A stretch of DNA of 64,000 nt from Bacteroidota bacterium (lineage in GTDB: Bacteria; Bacteroidota; Ignavibacteria; Ignavibacteriales; SURF-24): positions 1-64,000 of the forward strand of contig JAUZPB010000012.1 of assembly GCA_030706145.1 (NCBI GenBank), read 5' to 3'. Positions 51,085 through 62,489 of this stretch are shown here, in pieces (the first letter of the stretch is position 1; each line of letters starts with the position of its first letter). The notes beneath the pieces were generated by a model. That model did no database searches, was not told the origin of the DNA, and saw only the letters and a list, made by a program, of their open reading frames with translations. A program made the translations under genes and the position numbers.

Positions 51085-51552
51085 TTACCATTTAAAGTGG
51101 GCAAAAGCTTTATTAGCCTCAGCCATTTTATGTGTATCGTCTTTTTTCTTAATAGAAGAACCTTCTCCGTTAGAAGCAGCAATCAGCTCAGAAGCTAATT
51201 TAGCGGCCATCGATTTTTCATTTCTAGCACGTGCATAAGTTTTAATCCATCTAAATGCAAGGGCCAATCTTCTTTCAGGACGAACTTCCATAGGTACCTG
51301 ATAAGTAGCACCGCCGACTCTTCTACTTCTTACTTCAACAAAAGGCTGAACGTTATTGACAGCTTTGTTAAAGACCTCAATAGCGTTTCTTTTTGTACGC
51401 TCTTCAATGACCTTAAAGCTATCATAAACGACTTTACGTGCTACGGCCTTTTTACCATCATACATGATAGCGTTAATAAATTTAGCCAGAACCAGATCAT
51501 TAAATTTAGGATCAGGCTTTATATATCTTTTTTCAGCTCTTCTTTTTCTCAT
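51085..51552 (-). CDS. rpsG: 30S ribosomal protein S7
   Basis: MRKRRAEKRYIKPDPKFNDLVLAKFINAIMYDGKKAVARKVVY. Confidence 0.98.
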   Translation of the reverse strand: MRKRRAEKRYIKPDPKFNDLVLAKFINAIMYDGKKAVARKVVYDSFKVIEERTKRNAIEVFNKAVNNVQPFVEVRSRRVGGATYQVPMEVRPERRLALAFRWIKTYARARNEKSMAAKLASELIAASNGEGSSIKKKDDTHKMAEANKAFAHFKW

Positions 51553-51558
51553 ATTAGA

Positions 51559-51936
51559 TTACTTTGATTTTGGTTTTTTTGCACCATACTTGGAACGTGC
51601 CTTTTTACGATCTTCAACACCACTAGTGTCTAATGTTCCTCTTATAATGTGATATCTTACACCAGGAAGATCCTTTACCCTACCGCCTCTGATCAAAACG
51701 ATCGAGTGTTCTTGTAGGTTATGACCTTCACCAGGGATATAAGCTGTAACTTCCATTGTGTTTGTCAATCTAACCCTAGCTACCTTTCTCAAAGCAGAAT
51801 TAGGTTTCTTTGGCGTTGTAGTATAAACTCTTGTACAAACTCCTCTTTTCTGAGGGCAAGCTTCAAGAGCTGGCGCTTTATTTTTAGCTAATATCTGAGT
51901 ACGCCCTTTTCTTACTAATTGATTAATCGTGGGCAC
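51559..51936 (-). CDS. rpsL: 30S ribosomal protein S12
   Basis: [67 protein letters not shown]. Confidence 0.99.
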   Translation of the reverse strand: MPTINQLVRKGRTQILAKNKAPALEACPQKRGVCTRVYTTTPKKPNSALRKVARVRLTNTMEVTAYIPGEGHNLQEHSIVLIRGGRVKDLPGVRYHIIRGTLDTSGVEDRKKARSKYGAKKPKSK

Positions 51937-52036
51937 TAAAAATCCTCCTGCAAATCATCAAAAATTTCAGACTGTAAATATAATTAGTTATGGCTATATT
52001 GTCAAGCAAACAATGCTTTTTTTGCAAATTTATTAA

Positions 52037-52064
52037 ACAAAAGAGCTAATTACAGCTCTTTTGT
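52037..52064 (-). terminator. Terminator overlapping the 3' end of rpoC
   Basis: ACAAAAGAGCT-AATTAC-AGCTCTTTTGT perfect 11-bp stem; the rpoC stop codon (52050-52052) is in the loop; the minus strand continues TTTAATAAATT. Confidence 0.75.
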
Positions 52065-55000
52065 TACTTGTTCTGTCAATTCAAGAGCTGCCTTCTTTTC
52101 AGCTTCTTCCTTTGTAAGAATAATCTTCTTGTATTTCTTTAAGCCTGTACCAGCTGGAATAAGGTGACCCATTACAACGTTCTCTTTCAAACCGATCAAA
52201 AAGTCGGTCTTAGCTTCAGTAGCAGCATTTGTCAGGACTTTTGTAGTTTCCTGGAAAGATGCAGCTGAAATAAAGCTATCAGTAGAAAGAGCAGCCTGGG
52301 TTATTCCAAGCAGAACATGCTCAAATGTAGCTGCTTCTGCATCACGCATCTCAACAAGCTTCTTATTCTTCCTCTGGAGGTCCATGTTGACTTCCCTGAC
52401 CTTACTCTTTGGAGCAAGCTGTCCAGCTTTGAACTTAGAGTTACCAGGATCAAGGACATATATCATGGATTTAATTTTCTCATTTTCCTCATTAAACTCA
52501 ATACGGTCGACGTAATCTTCTTCAATAAATCTTGTATCACCAGAAGAGACAATTTTCAACTTCTGCAGCATTTGTCTTACAATGATCTCTATATGCTTAT
52601 CATTGATCTTAACACCCTGCAGACGATAAACGTCCTGTATTTCGTTTACTAGGTACTCCTGAACAGCATTTGTACCTTTTATCTTCAAAATATCATGTGG
52701 ATCGATTGGACCGTCAGTTATTTTTTCACCTACTGGTATTTCATCACCTTCCTGAACAAGAATGTGTTTACCATAAGGGATTGAATAAATTTTCTCGTAA
52801 GACTGATCAGGAGCCAGTATAATGATCTCCCTTGTACCTTTCTTACGTGATCCAAACTTAACAACACCTTCGATCTCAGCAACAGTAGCAGGATCATGCG
52901 GGCTTCTAGCCTCAAAGAGCTCAGTTACTCTTGGAAGACCACCGGTGATATCACGTGTCTTAGACGCTGATTTAGAAATCTTAGCCAGGATAGTACCTGC
53001 ATTGACTTCTTCGTTTTCATCGACAGAGATATAAGACCTTGTAGGTATATTGAACATTTTCTTATTGCCCTGATCATCTGTAACCAGAATGCTCGGGGTT
53101 AAGGTCTTATCCTTTGATTCAATAACAACTTTCTGAACGTGACCTGTTTGTTCATCTGTTACCTGCTGCATTGTAATGCCATCGATAAGGTCAACGAAGC
53201 TAACGCGTCCGGTTATATCTGTCAGAATTACTGCGTTATAAGGGTCATGGTTGTATAATGGCATTCCCTTCTTAACGCGCTGTCCATCGGCTACAACAAG
53301 TTCGGCGCCGTAAGGGATTTCATAACGCTTGATCTGTCTATTGTCATTATCAAGTATACTTAAAGCTCCACGTCTGCCGATAACGATCCTAATTGTACCT
53401 AGTAAAAAGTCAGATTTTTCGACATAATTGACTCTTTCAAACTGTACAAGACCATCAACACTTGAATCGACCTGAGATTGACTAGCAATACGCGAAGAAG
53501 TACCACCAAGGTGGAATGTTCTAAGTGTAAGCTGTGTACCAGGCTCGCCGATAGACTGAGCGGCTATGATACCAACTGCCTCACCAATTTCGACTAGTTT
53601 TCCATTTGTAAGGTTTCTTCCATAACATTTTGCACAGACACCACGTTTAGATTCACAAGTAAGAACTGTTCTAATGTAAACCGAATCAATATTAGCGTCT
53701 TCAATAGCCTCTGCAATATCTTCTGTGATCAGATCGCCTGCAGCGACAATTACTTCATCTGTTCTAGGATCATAAACATCTTCCTGTGCTGTACGGCCAG
53801 TAATACGTTCAGTTAATGATTCTCTTTCAAGTTCAACGTCTTTTAATGCAGTTACTGCAACACCACGTATTGTACCGCAATCGAGTTCGGAGACAATAAC
53901 GTCCTGAGCAACGTCGCAAAGCCTTCTTGTCAGATAACCTGCATCAGCAGTCTTCAAAGCTGTATCGGCCAAACCTTTACGAGCGCCGTGCGTAGAGATG
54001 AAGTATTCAAGTACTGATAATCCCTCTCTGAAGTTAGCAACGATTGGGTTTTCGATAATTTCACCTGACTGACCCGTTAAACTCTTCTGAGGTTTCATCA
54101 TAAGACCTCTCATACCAGCAAGCTGGCGGACCTGTTCCTGAGAACCTCTAGCGCCCGAGTCAACCATCATATGAAGAGAATTAAAGCCATTCTGATCGCT
54201 TCTTAATTTCTCCATCAGAGACTTAGCAACGTTATTTGTTGTATGTGTCCAAACGTCAATGATCTTGTTATATCTTTCGGCGTCAGTAATAACGCCCTGT
54301 TCGTGCTCATTCAGAATATCTGAAACCTTCTTGTTAGAATCCTGAATAAGTTTTACTTTTTCTTCCGGAACAATCATATCACCAAAGCTTACAGACAGGC
54401 CACCTGCAGTGGAATATCTAAAGCCAAGATCTTTCAGATCATCCAAAAACTTAGCTGTAACTTTATTGCCAAGCTTAATGAACATCCTGTAAATGATACC
54501 GCTGAAGATCTTCTTAACCAGGAGCTCATTCAGGTATCCCATTTCCTTTGGAACGATCTGATTGAAAATTACTCTTCCTGTCGTAGTGTCAATGAATTTT
54601 CCGTCAATTCTAACTTTTATCTTAGCATGTATATCAAGAACTTTCGAATTATAAGCAATAAGTACTTCTTCGGCTGAGCCAAAGGTCATATTTTCGCCCC
54701 TAGCACCATCTTTTACTTTAGTAAGATAGTAGCAGCCAAGGACTATATCCTGTGTAGGGACAACAATCGGGCTACCATTCTGCGGAGACAAGATATTATG
54801 GCTACTCAGCATAAGGAGCGATGCTTCCAATTGAGCTTCATAAGAAAGAGGAACGTGAACAGCCATCTGGTCACCGTCAAAGTCAGCATTAAATGCTGTA
54901 CATACCATTGGGTGGAGCTGGATTGCCTTTCCATCTATAAGCAGGGGCTGAAAAGCCTGTATACCCAGTCTATGCAGCGTAGGAGCACGGTTTAGCATGA

Positions 55001-56294
55001 TCGGATGACCACTGATTATATTTTCAAGAATAGACCAAATAATCGGGTCTTTCCTATCGACAACCTTCCTAGCGCTTTTTACAGTCTTATTGTGACCTCT
55101 TTCAATTAGTTTTCTAATAATAAAAGGCTTAAATAACTCGACTGCCATATCTTTAGGCAGACCACACTGGTGGAGCTTTAGTTCAGGACCAACGACAATA
55201 ACTGAACGGCCTGAGTAGTCAACTCTTTTTCCCAGAAGGTTCTGGCGGAATCTACCCTGTTTACCTTTAAGCATATCACTTAAAGACTTTAAGGGGCGAT
55301 TGCTGTCACTTCTTACAGCATTTCCGCGGCGTGAGTTATCAAAGAGCGCATCAACAGCTTCCTGGAGCATTCTTTTTTCGTTTCTAAGAATAACCTCAGG
55401 AGCTTTTATATCAATCAAACGTTTTAATCTGTTATTTCTAATGATCACTCTTCTATAGAGGTCATTAAGATCACTAGTAGCAAATCTTCCTCCTTCAAGA
55501 GGAACAAGAGGTCTTAATTCAGGCGGAATAACAGGAATAACACTAAGAACCATCCACTCAGGTTTATTAAGAACTTTATCTTCTTTTTCGCGGAAAGCTT
55601 CTAAGACTCTAAGACGCTTCAGAGCATCTGTTTTTTTCTGCTGTGAAGTCTCGCCTTTAACCTGTTCTCTTAACTCTCTGAAGACAGAATCAACATCAGT
55701 TCTTCTAAGGAGTTCTTTAATAGCATCGCCACCTATTTTGGCAACAAATTTCTTAGGATCTGAGTCATCTAATTTTTCATTACCAGTAGGTAAAGAGTAT
55801 AAGATCTCAAAATACTGGTCTTCAGAAATCAGATCCTTAGGGCTAAGGCCAGTTGGACCTGGATTAATAACAACATAAGATTCGTAGTAAATAATCTTTT
55901 CGAGTTCTTTAGTTGTCATACCAATAATATTACCGATCTTTGAAGGAAGGGCTCTAAAGAACCAGATATGAACAACCGGGACAGCCAGAGATATGTGTCC
56001 CATTCTTTCTCTTCTTACAGCCTTCTGAGTAACTTCAACACCGCATCTATCGCATACAATGCCTTTATACCTGATACGTTTATATTTACCGCAATGGCAT
56101 TCCCAGTCTTTTATTGGTCCAAAAATCTTCTCACAAAATAAACCATCCTTTTCAGGTCTGAACGATCTATAGTTAATTGTTTCAGGTTTAGTAACTTCAC
56201 CATGAGATCTCGATAAAATATCATCCGGGCTAGCCAGGCTGATAGTAATCGAGTTTATCGACTTCATTGCATTTTCTTGAATTCTATAAGGCAT
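52050..56294 (-). CDS. rpoC: RNA polymerase subunit beta'
   Basis: 1414 aa; [38 protein letters not shown]. Confidence 0.99.
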   Translation of the reverse strand: MPYRIQENAMKSINSITISLASPDDILSRSHGEVTKPETINYRSFRPEKDGLFCEKIFGPIKDWECHCGKYKRIRYKGIVCDRCGVEVTQKAVRRERMGHISLAVPVVHIWFFRALPSKIGNIIGMTTKELEKIIYYESYVVINPGPTGLSPKDLISEDQYFEILYSLPTGNEKLDDSDPKKFVAKIGGDAIKELLRRTDVDSVFRELREQVKGETSQQKKTDALKRLRVLEAFREKEDKVLNKPEWMVLSVIPVIPPELRPLVPLEGGRFATSDLNDLYRRVIIRNNRLKRLIDIKAPEVILRNEKRMLQEAVDALFDNSRRGNAVRSDSNRPLKSLSDMLKGKQGRFRQNLLGKRVDYSGRSVIVVGPELKLHQCGLPKDMAVELFKPFIIRKLIERGHNKTVKSARKVVDRKDPIIWSILENIISGHPIMLNRAPTLHRLGIQAFQPLLIDGKAIQLHPMVCTAFNADFDGDQMAVHVPLSYEAQLEASLLMLSSHNILSPQNGSPIVVPTQDIVLGCYYLTKVKDGARGENMTFGSAEEVLIAYNSKVLDIHAKIKVRIDGKFIDTTTGRVIFNQIVPKEMGYLNELLVKKIFSGIIYRMFIKLGNKVTAKFLDDLKDLGFRYSTAGGLSVSFGDMIVPEEKVKLIQDSNKKVSDILNEHEQGVITDAERYNKIIDVWTHTTNNVAKSLMEKLRSDQNGFNSLHMMVDSGARGSQEQVRQLAGMRGLMMKPQKSLTGQSGEIIENPIVANFREGLSVLEYFISTHGARKGLADTALKTADAGYLTRRLCDVAQDVIVSELDCGTIRGVAVTALKDVELERESLTERITGRTAQEDVYDPRTDEVIVAAGDLITEDIAEAIEDANIDSVYIRTVLTCESKRGVCAKCYGRNLTNGKLVEIGEAVGIIAAQSIGEPGTQLTLRTFHLGGTSSRIASQSQVDSSVDGLVQFERVNYVEKSDFLLGTIRIVIGRRGALSILDNDNRQIKRYEIPYGAELVVADGQRVKKGMPLYNHDPYNAVILTDITGRVSFVDLIDGITMQQVTDEQTGHVQKVVIESKDKTLTPSILVTDDQGNKKMFNIPTRSYISVDENEEVNAGTILAKISKSASKTRDITGGLPRVTELFEARSPHDPATVAEIEGVVKFGSRKKGTREIIILAPDQSYEKIYSIPYGKHILVQEGDEIPVGEKITDGPIDPHDILKIKGTNAVQEYLVNEIQDVYRLQGVKINDKHIEIIVRQMLQKLKIVSSGDTRFIEEDYVDRIEFNEENEKIKSMIYVLDPGNSKFKAGQLAPKSKVREVNMDLQRKNKKLVEMRDAEAATFEHVLLGITQAALSTDSFISAASFQETTKVLTNAATEAKTDFLIGLKENVVMGHLIPAGTGLKKYKKIILTKEEAEKKAALELTEQVTKEL

Positions 56295-56328
56295 AATTTC
56301 TCCAATTTCTTAGTGAAAATAATTGATT

Positions 56329-59300
56329 CTAATTAATTTTGATATCAAGACCCAAGCCCTGTAACTCCTTAATTAGAACATTAAATGATTCTGGAACATT
56401 AGGTTCCATTAAATTTTCACCTTTTACGATTGCTTCATAAGTTCTTGCTCGACCTGCAACATCATCGCTCTTAACAGTCAGAATTTCCTGAAGAATATGA
56501 GCAGCGCCATAACCCTCCAAAGCCCAGACCTCCATTTCTCCAAATCTCTGGCCGCCGAACTGTGCCTTACCGCCAAGTGGCTGCTGAGTAATTAAGGAGT
56601 ATGGTCCAATTGAACGAGCATGTATCTTATCGTCAACCATGTGACCGAGTTTCAACATATATATATAACCACAAGTTACCCTTTGATGGAATTTTTCACC
56701 AGTACGTCCGTCATAAAGTGTAGCCTTACTGCCTAGATCAAGGTTAGCTTTTTGGAGGTATTCTTCGATATCCTCTACTCTAGCTCCATCAAAAATAGGA
56801 GTAGCGAATTTAACGCCAAGTTTTTTACCTACCCAGCCAAGAGCAGTTTCATAAAGCTGGCCAAGGTTCATTCTTGAAGGTACACCAAGAGGATTTAAGA
56901 CAATATCAACCGGAGTACCATCTTCTAAGAATGGCATATCTTCCAATGGAACAATTTTAGAAACGACACCCTTGTTTCCGTGTCGACCTGCCATTTTATC
57001 ACCGACTGATAATTTTCTTTTTTTAGCAACATAAACCTTAGCAAGCTGAACGATTCCAGGAGGCAGCTCATCACCGCTTTGAATCTTTAGTTTCTCTCGT
57101 TTTAGGTCTTCCTCTATATCATTAAGAAGGCTAAAGTAATTTTCATAGAGCTTCTTAATAATGCTGTTAGTTTTCTTCGAATCAAACCATTCCTGGACAT
57201 AATCGAGTTTTGTTACATCGTCCATAGAATCAAAAGTTGATTCTTTTATAGTAGAACCATTTCTTAAGGCAACATTACCATCCATATCTTTGATACCGAT
57301 GGTAGTCATGCCTAAAGTAAGTTTATTTAATTTTGCAACTAATTTATCATTGAGTTCCTGGCGATCTTTTTTGTATTTAGCATCCAGGTTCTCAAGTTGT
57401 TTCTTTTCAATTTTCTTAGCTTCAGCTTCTTTACGTTTGCGGCTAAAGAGTCTTGTTTTAATAACAGTACCTTTAAGTCCAGGTGTAGCCTTCAAAGAAG
57501 CATCTTTGACATCACCGGCCTTATCACCAAAGATTGCCTTCAGGAGTTTTTCCTCAGGAGTAGGATCAGTCTCACCTTTTGGTGTAATCTTACCGATAAG
57601 AATATCGCCTTCTTTTACCTCAGCACCTTCTCTAATGATACCATTTTCATCAAGGTTTCTAGTAGCTTCTTCACTAACATTAGGGATATCCCTAGTCAGT
57701 TCTTCCTCGCCGCGTTTTGTTTCTCTAACCTGAAGTTCAAATTCCTCGATATGAATAGAAGTATATACATCCTGGCTAACAACTTTTTCGCTTATAACAA
57801 TAGCATCCTCAAAGTTGTATCCTCTCCAAGGCATAAAGGCAACGAGTACGTTTCTACCCAAGGCAAGTTCGCCATGGTCAATTGCAGGGCCGTCTGAGAT
57901 TACTTCCCCTTTTTTAACTCTTCTACCTTCAATTGCAATTGGTCGCTGGTTGATACATGTCTCCTGGTTGGTACCTGAGAACTTAGTCAGCCTATATTCG
58001 ACTCTCTTTGCATCTTCAAAATTAGTCTGTGCCTCAATGCTGTTAGGGTTAACGTCGTATTTAACGACGATTCTTTCAGCGTCGACATATTCAATAACGC
58101 CATCATCTTCGGCAACCTGAACAGCGCGAGAATCAACTGCAAGCTTTCCTTCCAGACCTGTACCAACTATTGGTGCCTCTGGTCTTAAAAGTGGGACAGC
58201 CTGGCGTTGCATGTTAGAACCCATAAGTGCACGGTTAGCATCATCATGTTCAAGGAACGGGATAAGTGCAGCAGCAGCACTAACGATCTGGGCTGGAGCA
58301 ACGTCCATATACTGGATCTGTGCAGGAGGAACAACCGGGAATTCGCCTTTATTACGGCATTTTACTCTTTCACTTAAGAAAGTTCCCTGTTCATCCGTAG
58401 CAGCATTAGCCTGTGCAATTGTAAAAGCATCTTCCTGGTCGGCGCTTAGGTATTCGATCTCAGGAGTAAGCTTACCATCTACAACTTTTTTATAAGGAGT
58501 TTCAAGGAAACCATAACGGTTAACTCTTGAATAGATAGTCAAAGAAGAAATAAGACCAATGTTTGGACCTTCAGGAGTTTCAATCGGGCACAATCTGCCA
58601 TAATGTGAATGGTGAACGTCACGTACCTCAAATCCTGCTCTTTCTCTTGTAAGACCGCCAGGTCCTAAAGCAGAGATTCTTCTTTTGTGTGTAAGCTCAG
58701 CTAGTGGGTTAGTCTGATCCATAAACTGAGAGAGCTGGTTAGTACCAAAGAAAGCATTAATAACGCTGCTGATTGTTCTGGCATTTACCAGATCCTGTGG
58801 CTGGAAGTTTTCACTGTCGCGCATATTCATTCTTTCCTTAATTGTGCGCGCCATTCTAGCCAAACCAACATTATACTGCTGACCGAGTTGTTCACCAACA
58901 GTTCTTACTCTTCTATTACCTAAATGATCTATATCGTCAATATTAAAATTACCAACTTTAAGCTTTATGATATATTTCATAATAGCTATAATATCTTCAA
59001 CTGTCAGGATAGTAATATTAGAAGGAATATTTAGCTGAAGCTTATCATTCATTCTAAAACGGCCAACTTCGCCAAGGTCGTATCTTTTATCATTAAAGAA
59101 CAATTTTTCAATAAGGCCCTGAGCAGTTTCAACATCGGGAGCTTCGCCAGAACGAAGCTGTCTATAAATAGCAAAAAGAGCCTCTTCTTTAGTCCTAGAG
59201 GTATCTTTTTTCAAAGTATTCAGTATAAGGTCCTGATCGGCAATAGTCTCTGAACTAATGAGTTTAATAGTAGAGATGGAAGATTGTTTCAATTTCTCCA

Positions 59301-60099
59301 TATCTTCTTCATTAAGGACCTGATCTTTGCTTAAGAAGATCTCACCTGTTGTCATATCGAAGACATCTTCAGCAACGACTCTACCTATAGTAGCATCAGA
59401 ATTCAGTGATTTGACGTCAACAGTTTCAATTAAATTAAAGAGATCTAAAATCTGTTCATCAGTTGTAAAATCCAGGGCTCTAAGTAAAGTAGTAGCCGGG
59501 AATTTTTTTCTTCTATCTATATAAACGTATAAAATATTATTTATGTCAGTTGCAAATTCAACCCAGGATCCCCTAAAAGGAATAATCCTAGCTGAATAAA
59601 TGGGTGTACCATTTGGATGTACTGTCTGTGAGAAGGCAACACCTGGTGACCTGTGGAGCTGAGTAACAACGACTCTTTCAGCGCCATTAATTATAAATGT
59701 ACCTTTATTAGTCATATAAGGCAGGTTGCCTAGGTAAACTTCCTGTTCTACTGAATTAACATATTCTTCAGTTTCCGGATCTTTAGTTGAAAGGCGGAGT
59801 TTCGCCTTAAGTGGGAGAGAGAAAGATAGTCCTCTTTCTTCGCATTCAACAATAGAATAGCGAGGTCTTTCAATATAATACTCAATAAAGTCTAATCTAT
59901 AAAACTCTTTATTATCAAGAATGGGGAAGTTTGAAAGAAAAACTGCCTGTAAGCCCTTATTTTCTCTTTTAGATGGTGCGATTTTAGATTGAAGGAACTC
60001 TTCGAAAGACTCAATCTGTATATCTAATAAATCAGGTACATCTGTTGTTGAGGATATACGCGCGAATGATATCCTTTTATTATCCAATCTTGCCTCCAT
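56329..60099 (-). CDS. rpoB: RNA polymerase subunit beta
   Basis: 1256 aa; QLSQFMDQTNPLAELTHKRRISALGPGGLTRERAGFEVRDVHHSHYGRLCPIETPEGPNIGL. Confidence 0.99.
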   Translation of the reverse strand: MEARLDNKRISFARISSTTDVPDLLDIQIESFEEFLQSKIAPSKRENKGLQAVFLSNFPILDNKEFYRLDFIEYYIERPRYSIVECEERGLSFSLPLKAKLRLSTKDPETEEYVNSVEQEVYLGNLPYMTNKGTFIINGAERVVVTQLHRSPGVAFSQTVHPNGTPIYSARIIPFRGSWVEFATDINNILYVYIDRRKKFPATTLLRALDFTTDEQILDLFNLIETVDVKSLNSDATIGRVVAEDVFDMTTGEIFLSKDQVLNEEDMEKLKQSSISTIKLISSETIADQDLILNTLKKDTSRTKEEALFAIYRQLRSGEAPDVETAQGLIEKLFFNDKRYDLGEVGRFRMNDKLQLNIPSNITILTVEDIIAIMKYIIKLKVGNFNIDDIDHLGNRRVRTVGEQLGQQYNVGLARMARTIKERMNMRDSENFQPQDLVNARTISSVINAFFGTNQLSQFMDQTNPLAELTHKRRISALGPGGLTRERAGFEVRDVHHSHYGRLCPIETPEGPNIGLISSLTIYSRVNRYGFLETPYKKVVDGKLTPEIEYLSADQEDAFTIAQANAATDEQGTFLSERVKCRNKGEFPVVPPAQIQYMDVAPAQIVSAAAALIPFLEHDDANRALMGSNMQRQAVPLLRPEAPIVGTGLEGKLAVDSRAVQVAEDDGVIEYVDAERIVVKYDVNPNSIEAQTNFEDAKRVEYRLTKFSGTNQETCINQRPIAIEGRRVKKGEVISDGPAIDHGELALGRNVLVAFMPWRGYNFEDAIVISEKVVSQDVYTSIHIEEFELQVRETKRGEEELTRDIPNVSEEATRNLDENGIIREGAEVKEGDILIGKITPKGETDPTPEEKLLKAIFGDKAGDVKDASLKATPGLKGTVIKTRLFSRKRKEAEAKKIEKKQLENLDAKYKKDRQELNDKLVAKLNKLTLGMTTIGIKDMDGNVALRNGSTIKESTFDSMDDVTKLDYVQEWFDSKKTNSIIKKLYENYFSLLNDIEEDLKREKLKIQSGDELPPGIVQLAKVYVAKKRKLSVGDKMAGRHGNKGVVSKIVPLEDMPFLEDGTPVDIVLNPLGVPSRMNLGQLYETALGWVGKKLGVKFATPIFDGARVEDIEEYLQKANLDLGSKATLYDGRTGEKFHQRVTCGYIYMLKLGHMVDDKIHARSIGPYSLITQQPLGGKAQFGGQRFGEMEVWALEGYGAAHILQEILTVKSDDVAGRARTYEAIVKGENLMEPNVPESFNVLIKELQGLGLDIKIN

Positions 60100-60145
60100 T
60101 AAATATTCCTTTCTACGACGCTAAAATCATTCTATACAAAAATAT

Positions 60146-60188
60146 ACAAAAGTGACAAGGCGGACTTCACCACCATTATCACTTTTGT
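60146..60188 (-). promoter_or_regulatory. Two-tier stem-loop between rplL and rpoB (candidate attenuator / RNase III site)
   Basis: Minus strand ACAAAAGTGA-TAAT-GGTGG-TGAAGT-CCGCC-TTG-TCACTTTTGT, followed by ATATTTTTG. Confidence 0.65.
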
Positions 60189-60222
60189 CAATTTTAGCGA
60201 TATATAATATGTAATTATAATC

Positions 60223-60600
60223 TTATTTTACTTCTACAGTAGCGCCTGCTTCTTCGAATTCCTTCTTCAGTTTTTCAGCTTCTTCTTTAGAAATAGCTTC
60301 TTTAACTGTTTTAGGAGCGCCGTCTACCAAGTCTTTAGCTTCTTTTAAGCCTAAACCTGTATGAGCACGTACTACCTTAATAACGTTAATTTTCTTTTCT
60401 CCAGCAGCCTGAAGAATAACGTCAAATTCAGTTTTTTCTTCAGCTGGAGCAGCAGCAGCAGCAACAGGAGCAGCACCCATCATAACAGGGGCAGCAGCTG
60501 TAACGCCGAATTCTTCTTCTAAAGCTTTCTTCAATTCTGAAGCTTCTAATAATGATAAGCCTTTAATTTTTTCAACTATTTCTGCAATTTTCTCTGACAT
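60223..60600 (-). CDS. rplL: 50S ribosomal protein L7/L12
   Basis: 125 aa; [47 protein letters not shown]. Confidence 0.98.
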   Translation of the reverse strand: MSEKIAEIVEKIKGLSLLEASELKKALEEEFGVTAAAPVMMGAAPVAAAAAPAEEKTEFDVILQAAGEKKINVIKVVRAHTGLGLKEAKDLVDGAPKTVKEAISKEEAEKLKKEFEEAGATVEVK

Positions 60601-60644
60601 TTTTATATTCTCCTGAAATTAAATTTCAAATTATTTTAGGTATT

Positions 60645-61166
60645 TTAGGCAGCTTTCTGCTTTTCGATTGCCTCAACTACACTAACTAAATCTCTCATAA
60701 CGGCGCTGATTGCTCCTACAATACCTGAAGCAGGAGAACTTATGCTACCGATTATTCCACTTACAATTTCAGCCTTTGTAGGCAGGGTTGATAAAGCGTC
60801 CAGCTGTTTGCCTTCAAAAAACTGATTTTCAATATAGCATCCCTTAAGACCTAATTTTCCAGTCGTATCGAAGTACTTTTTAATAATCTTTGCCGGAGCA
60901 GTGGTGTTATCTTTAACAAACGCAAAACCTGTCATTCCAAAGAGCAGATCGCCAAGTTTCTCGTATTTGTTACCCTGTTCAAGAGCCTTTTTGAATAGTG
61001 TATTCTTAAAGACCTTATATGTGACACCTTCCTTGCGAAATTCCTTACGAATATTATTAATATCCGCAACGTCAACTTTGCTATATTCTACCAAATAACA
61101 AGCATTAGAGTCATCAATAAGTTCTTTAATCTGAGAGACTATTTCCTCTTTTTCTTTTATATCCAT
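60645..61166 (-). CDS. rplJ: 50S ribosomal protein L10
   Basis: 173 aa; YLVEYSKVDVADINNIRKEFRKEGVTYKVFKNTLFKKALE. Confidence 0.96.
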   Translation of the reverse strand: MDIKEKEEIVSQIKELIDDSNACYLVEYSKVDVADINNIRKEFRKEGVTYKVFKNTLFKKALEQGNKYEKLGDLLFGMTGFAFVKDNTTAPAKIIKKYFDTTGKLGLKGCYIENQFFEGKQLDALSTLPTKAEIVSGIIGSISSPASGIVGAISAVMRDLVSVVEAIEKQKAA

Positions 61167-61250
61167 TGTTCTCCCAAATTAACTATGAATCATTATATTG
61201 GTTTAGAAGCTTTTAATAAATCGAGCACGTAATTTCTATAAGAATTTAGT

Positions 61251-61280
61251 ACAAAAAGAGCAGGAGCTTAGAACCTGCTC
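61251..61280 (-). terminator. Hairpin plus T-tract between rplA and rplJ (attenuator/terminator)
   Basis: Minus strand GAGCAGG-TTCTAAGCT-CCTGCTC-TTTTTGT. Confidence 0.8.
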
Positions 61281-61296
61281 ATGTACATTCTTTTTT

Positions 61297-61995
61297 TTAC
61301 TTTATAGCAGCTACTTCTTCACGGGAAATCTTTAGGCCAGGGCCCATAGTAGTAGTAAGGTATAAACTTCTTACATATGTTCCTTTAGCAGAAGAAGGTT
61401 TCATTTTCATGATAGTTGAAAGAAATGCTTTAGCATTTTCAACTAGTTTTTCTTCAGTAAAAGAAACTTTTCCAATTGAAGTATGAACTATACCAGTCTT
61501 ATCGACACGGAATTCAATTTTACCAGCTTTAACTTCCTTAACTGCAGTAGCGACGTCCATAGTAACAGTACCGCTCTTAGGATTTGGCATCAAGCCTTTT
61601 GGACCTAAAATACGGCCAAGTTTACCTAAGTCAGCCATTACATCTGGAGTAGCGACGATAACATCAATATCAGCCCAGCCGCCTTTGATTTTTTCGAGAT
61701 ATTCGTCAAAGCCTGCATAATCTGCACCGGCATCAAGAGCATCCTGTGCTTTCTGCCCTTTTGCTACGACTAACACTTTAACTTCCTTACCAGTTCCATT
61801 AGGAAGGCTAACTGTACCTCTGACCATTTGATCAGCATGACGAGGGTCAACACCTAAACGTATAGCACAATCCAAAGATTCGGTAAACTTAACGTTAGAA
61901 AACCCTTTTAATGTCTTTATAGCCTCATCAAGAGAATACTCTTTATTTAAATCAACTTTCTCTCTTAGTGCTTTTATTCTTTTTGAAACTTTCAT
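61297..61995 (-). CDS. rplA: 50S ribosomal protein L1
   Basis: 232 aa; [44 protein letters not shown]. Confidence 0.98.
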   Translation of the reverse strand: MKVSKRIKALREKVDLNKEYSLDEAIKTLKGFSNVKFTESLDCAIRLGVDPRHADQMVRGTVSLPNGTGKEVKVLVVAKGQKAQDALDAGADYAGFDEYLEKIKGGWADIDVIVATPDVMADLGKLGRILGPKGLMPNPKSGTVTMDVATAVKEVKAGKIEFRVDKTGIVHTSIGKVSFTEEKLVENAKAFLSTIMKMKPSSAKGTYVRSLYLTTTMGPGLKISREEVAAIK

Positions 61996-62036
61996 TATAA
62001 TACCAATCCTATTTTCATGATGCCGTAATTAACAAT

Positions 62037-62462
62037 TTATTCTTCGACTGTTAACCCCATGCTACGAGCAGTACCAGCGACCATACTCATTGCATGATCA
62101 AGATCATTTGCATTTAAATCAGGCATTTTCATCTCAGCAATTTCCTTAACCTGGGCTTTAGTAACTTTTGCAACTTTGGTCTTGTTTGGTTCGGCTGAGC
62201 CTTTATCTACCTTTGCAGCTTTCTTAAGAAGTTCTGCAGCAGGTGGAGTCTTTGTAATAAAGGTAAAGGACTTATCTGAAAATACTGTAATAACGACAGG
62301 AATGATCAAGCCGCCTTTATCGGCAGTCCTAGCATTAAACTGTTTACAGAATTCCATTATATTAACGCCTTTCTGACCTAAAGCAGGGCCGACAGGCGGA
62401 GATGGATTTGCCTTTCCAGCAGGGATTTGTAATTTAATATAACCAGTTATTTTTTTTGCCAT
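62037..62462 (-). CDS. rplK: 50S ribosomal protein L11
   Basis: 141 aa; [39 protein letters not shown]. Confidence 0.98.
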   Translation of the reverse strand: MAKKITGYIKLQIPAGKANPSPPVGPALGQKGVNIMEFCKQFNARTADKGGLIIPVVITVFSDKSFTFITKTPPAAELLKKAAKVDKGSAEPNKTKVAKVTKAQVKEIAEMKMPDLNANDLDHAMSMVAGTARSMGLTVEE

Positions 62463-62489
62463 AATAGAAACCTACTATTAAATTCTTAC

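Noticed and set aside
51559-51936. Possible streptomycin-resistance changes in rpsL
   Set aside because: [11 protein letters not shown] and [12 protein letters not shown] retain the sensitive lysines.
57290-57897. Long plus-strand ORFs (147 and 166 aa) antisense to rpoB
   Set aside because: Antisense to a highly conserved gene, low-complexity Ser/Phe-rich translations with no recognisable family; they are shadow ORFs of codon bias.
58640-58800. Possible rifampicin-resistance substitutions in rpoB
   Set aside because: The QLSQFMDQTNPLAELTHKRRISALGPGG cluster keeps the usual D, H and S positions; no resistance change evident.
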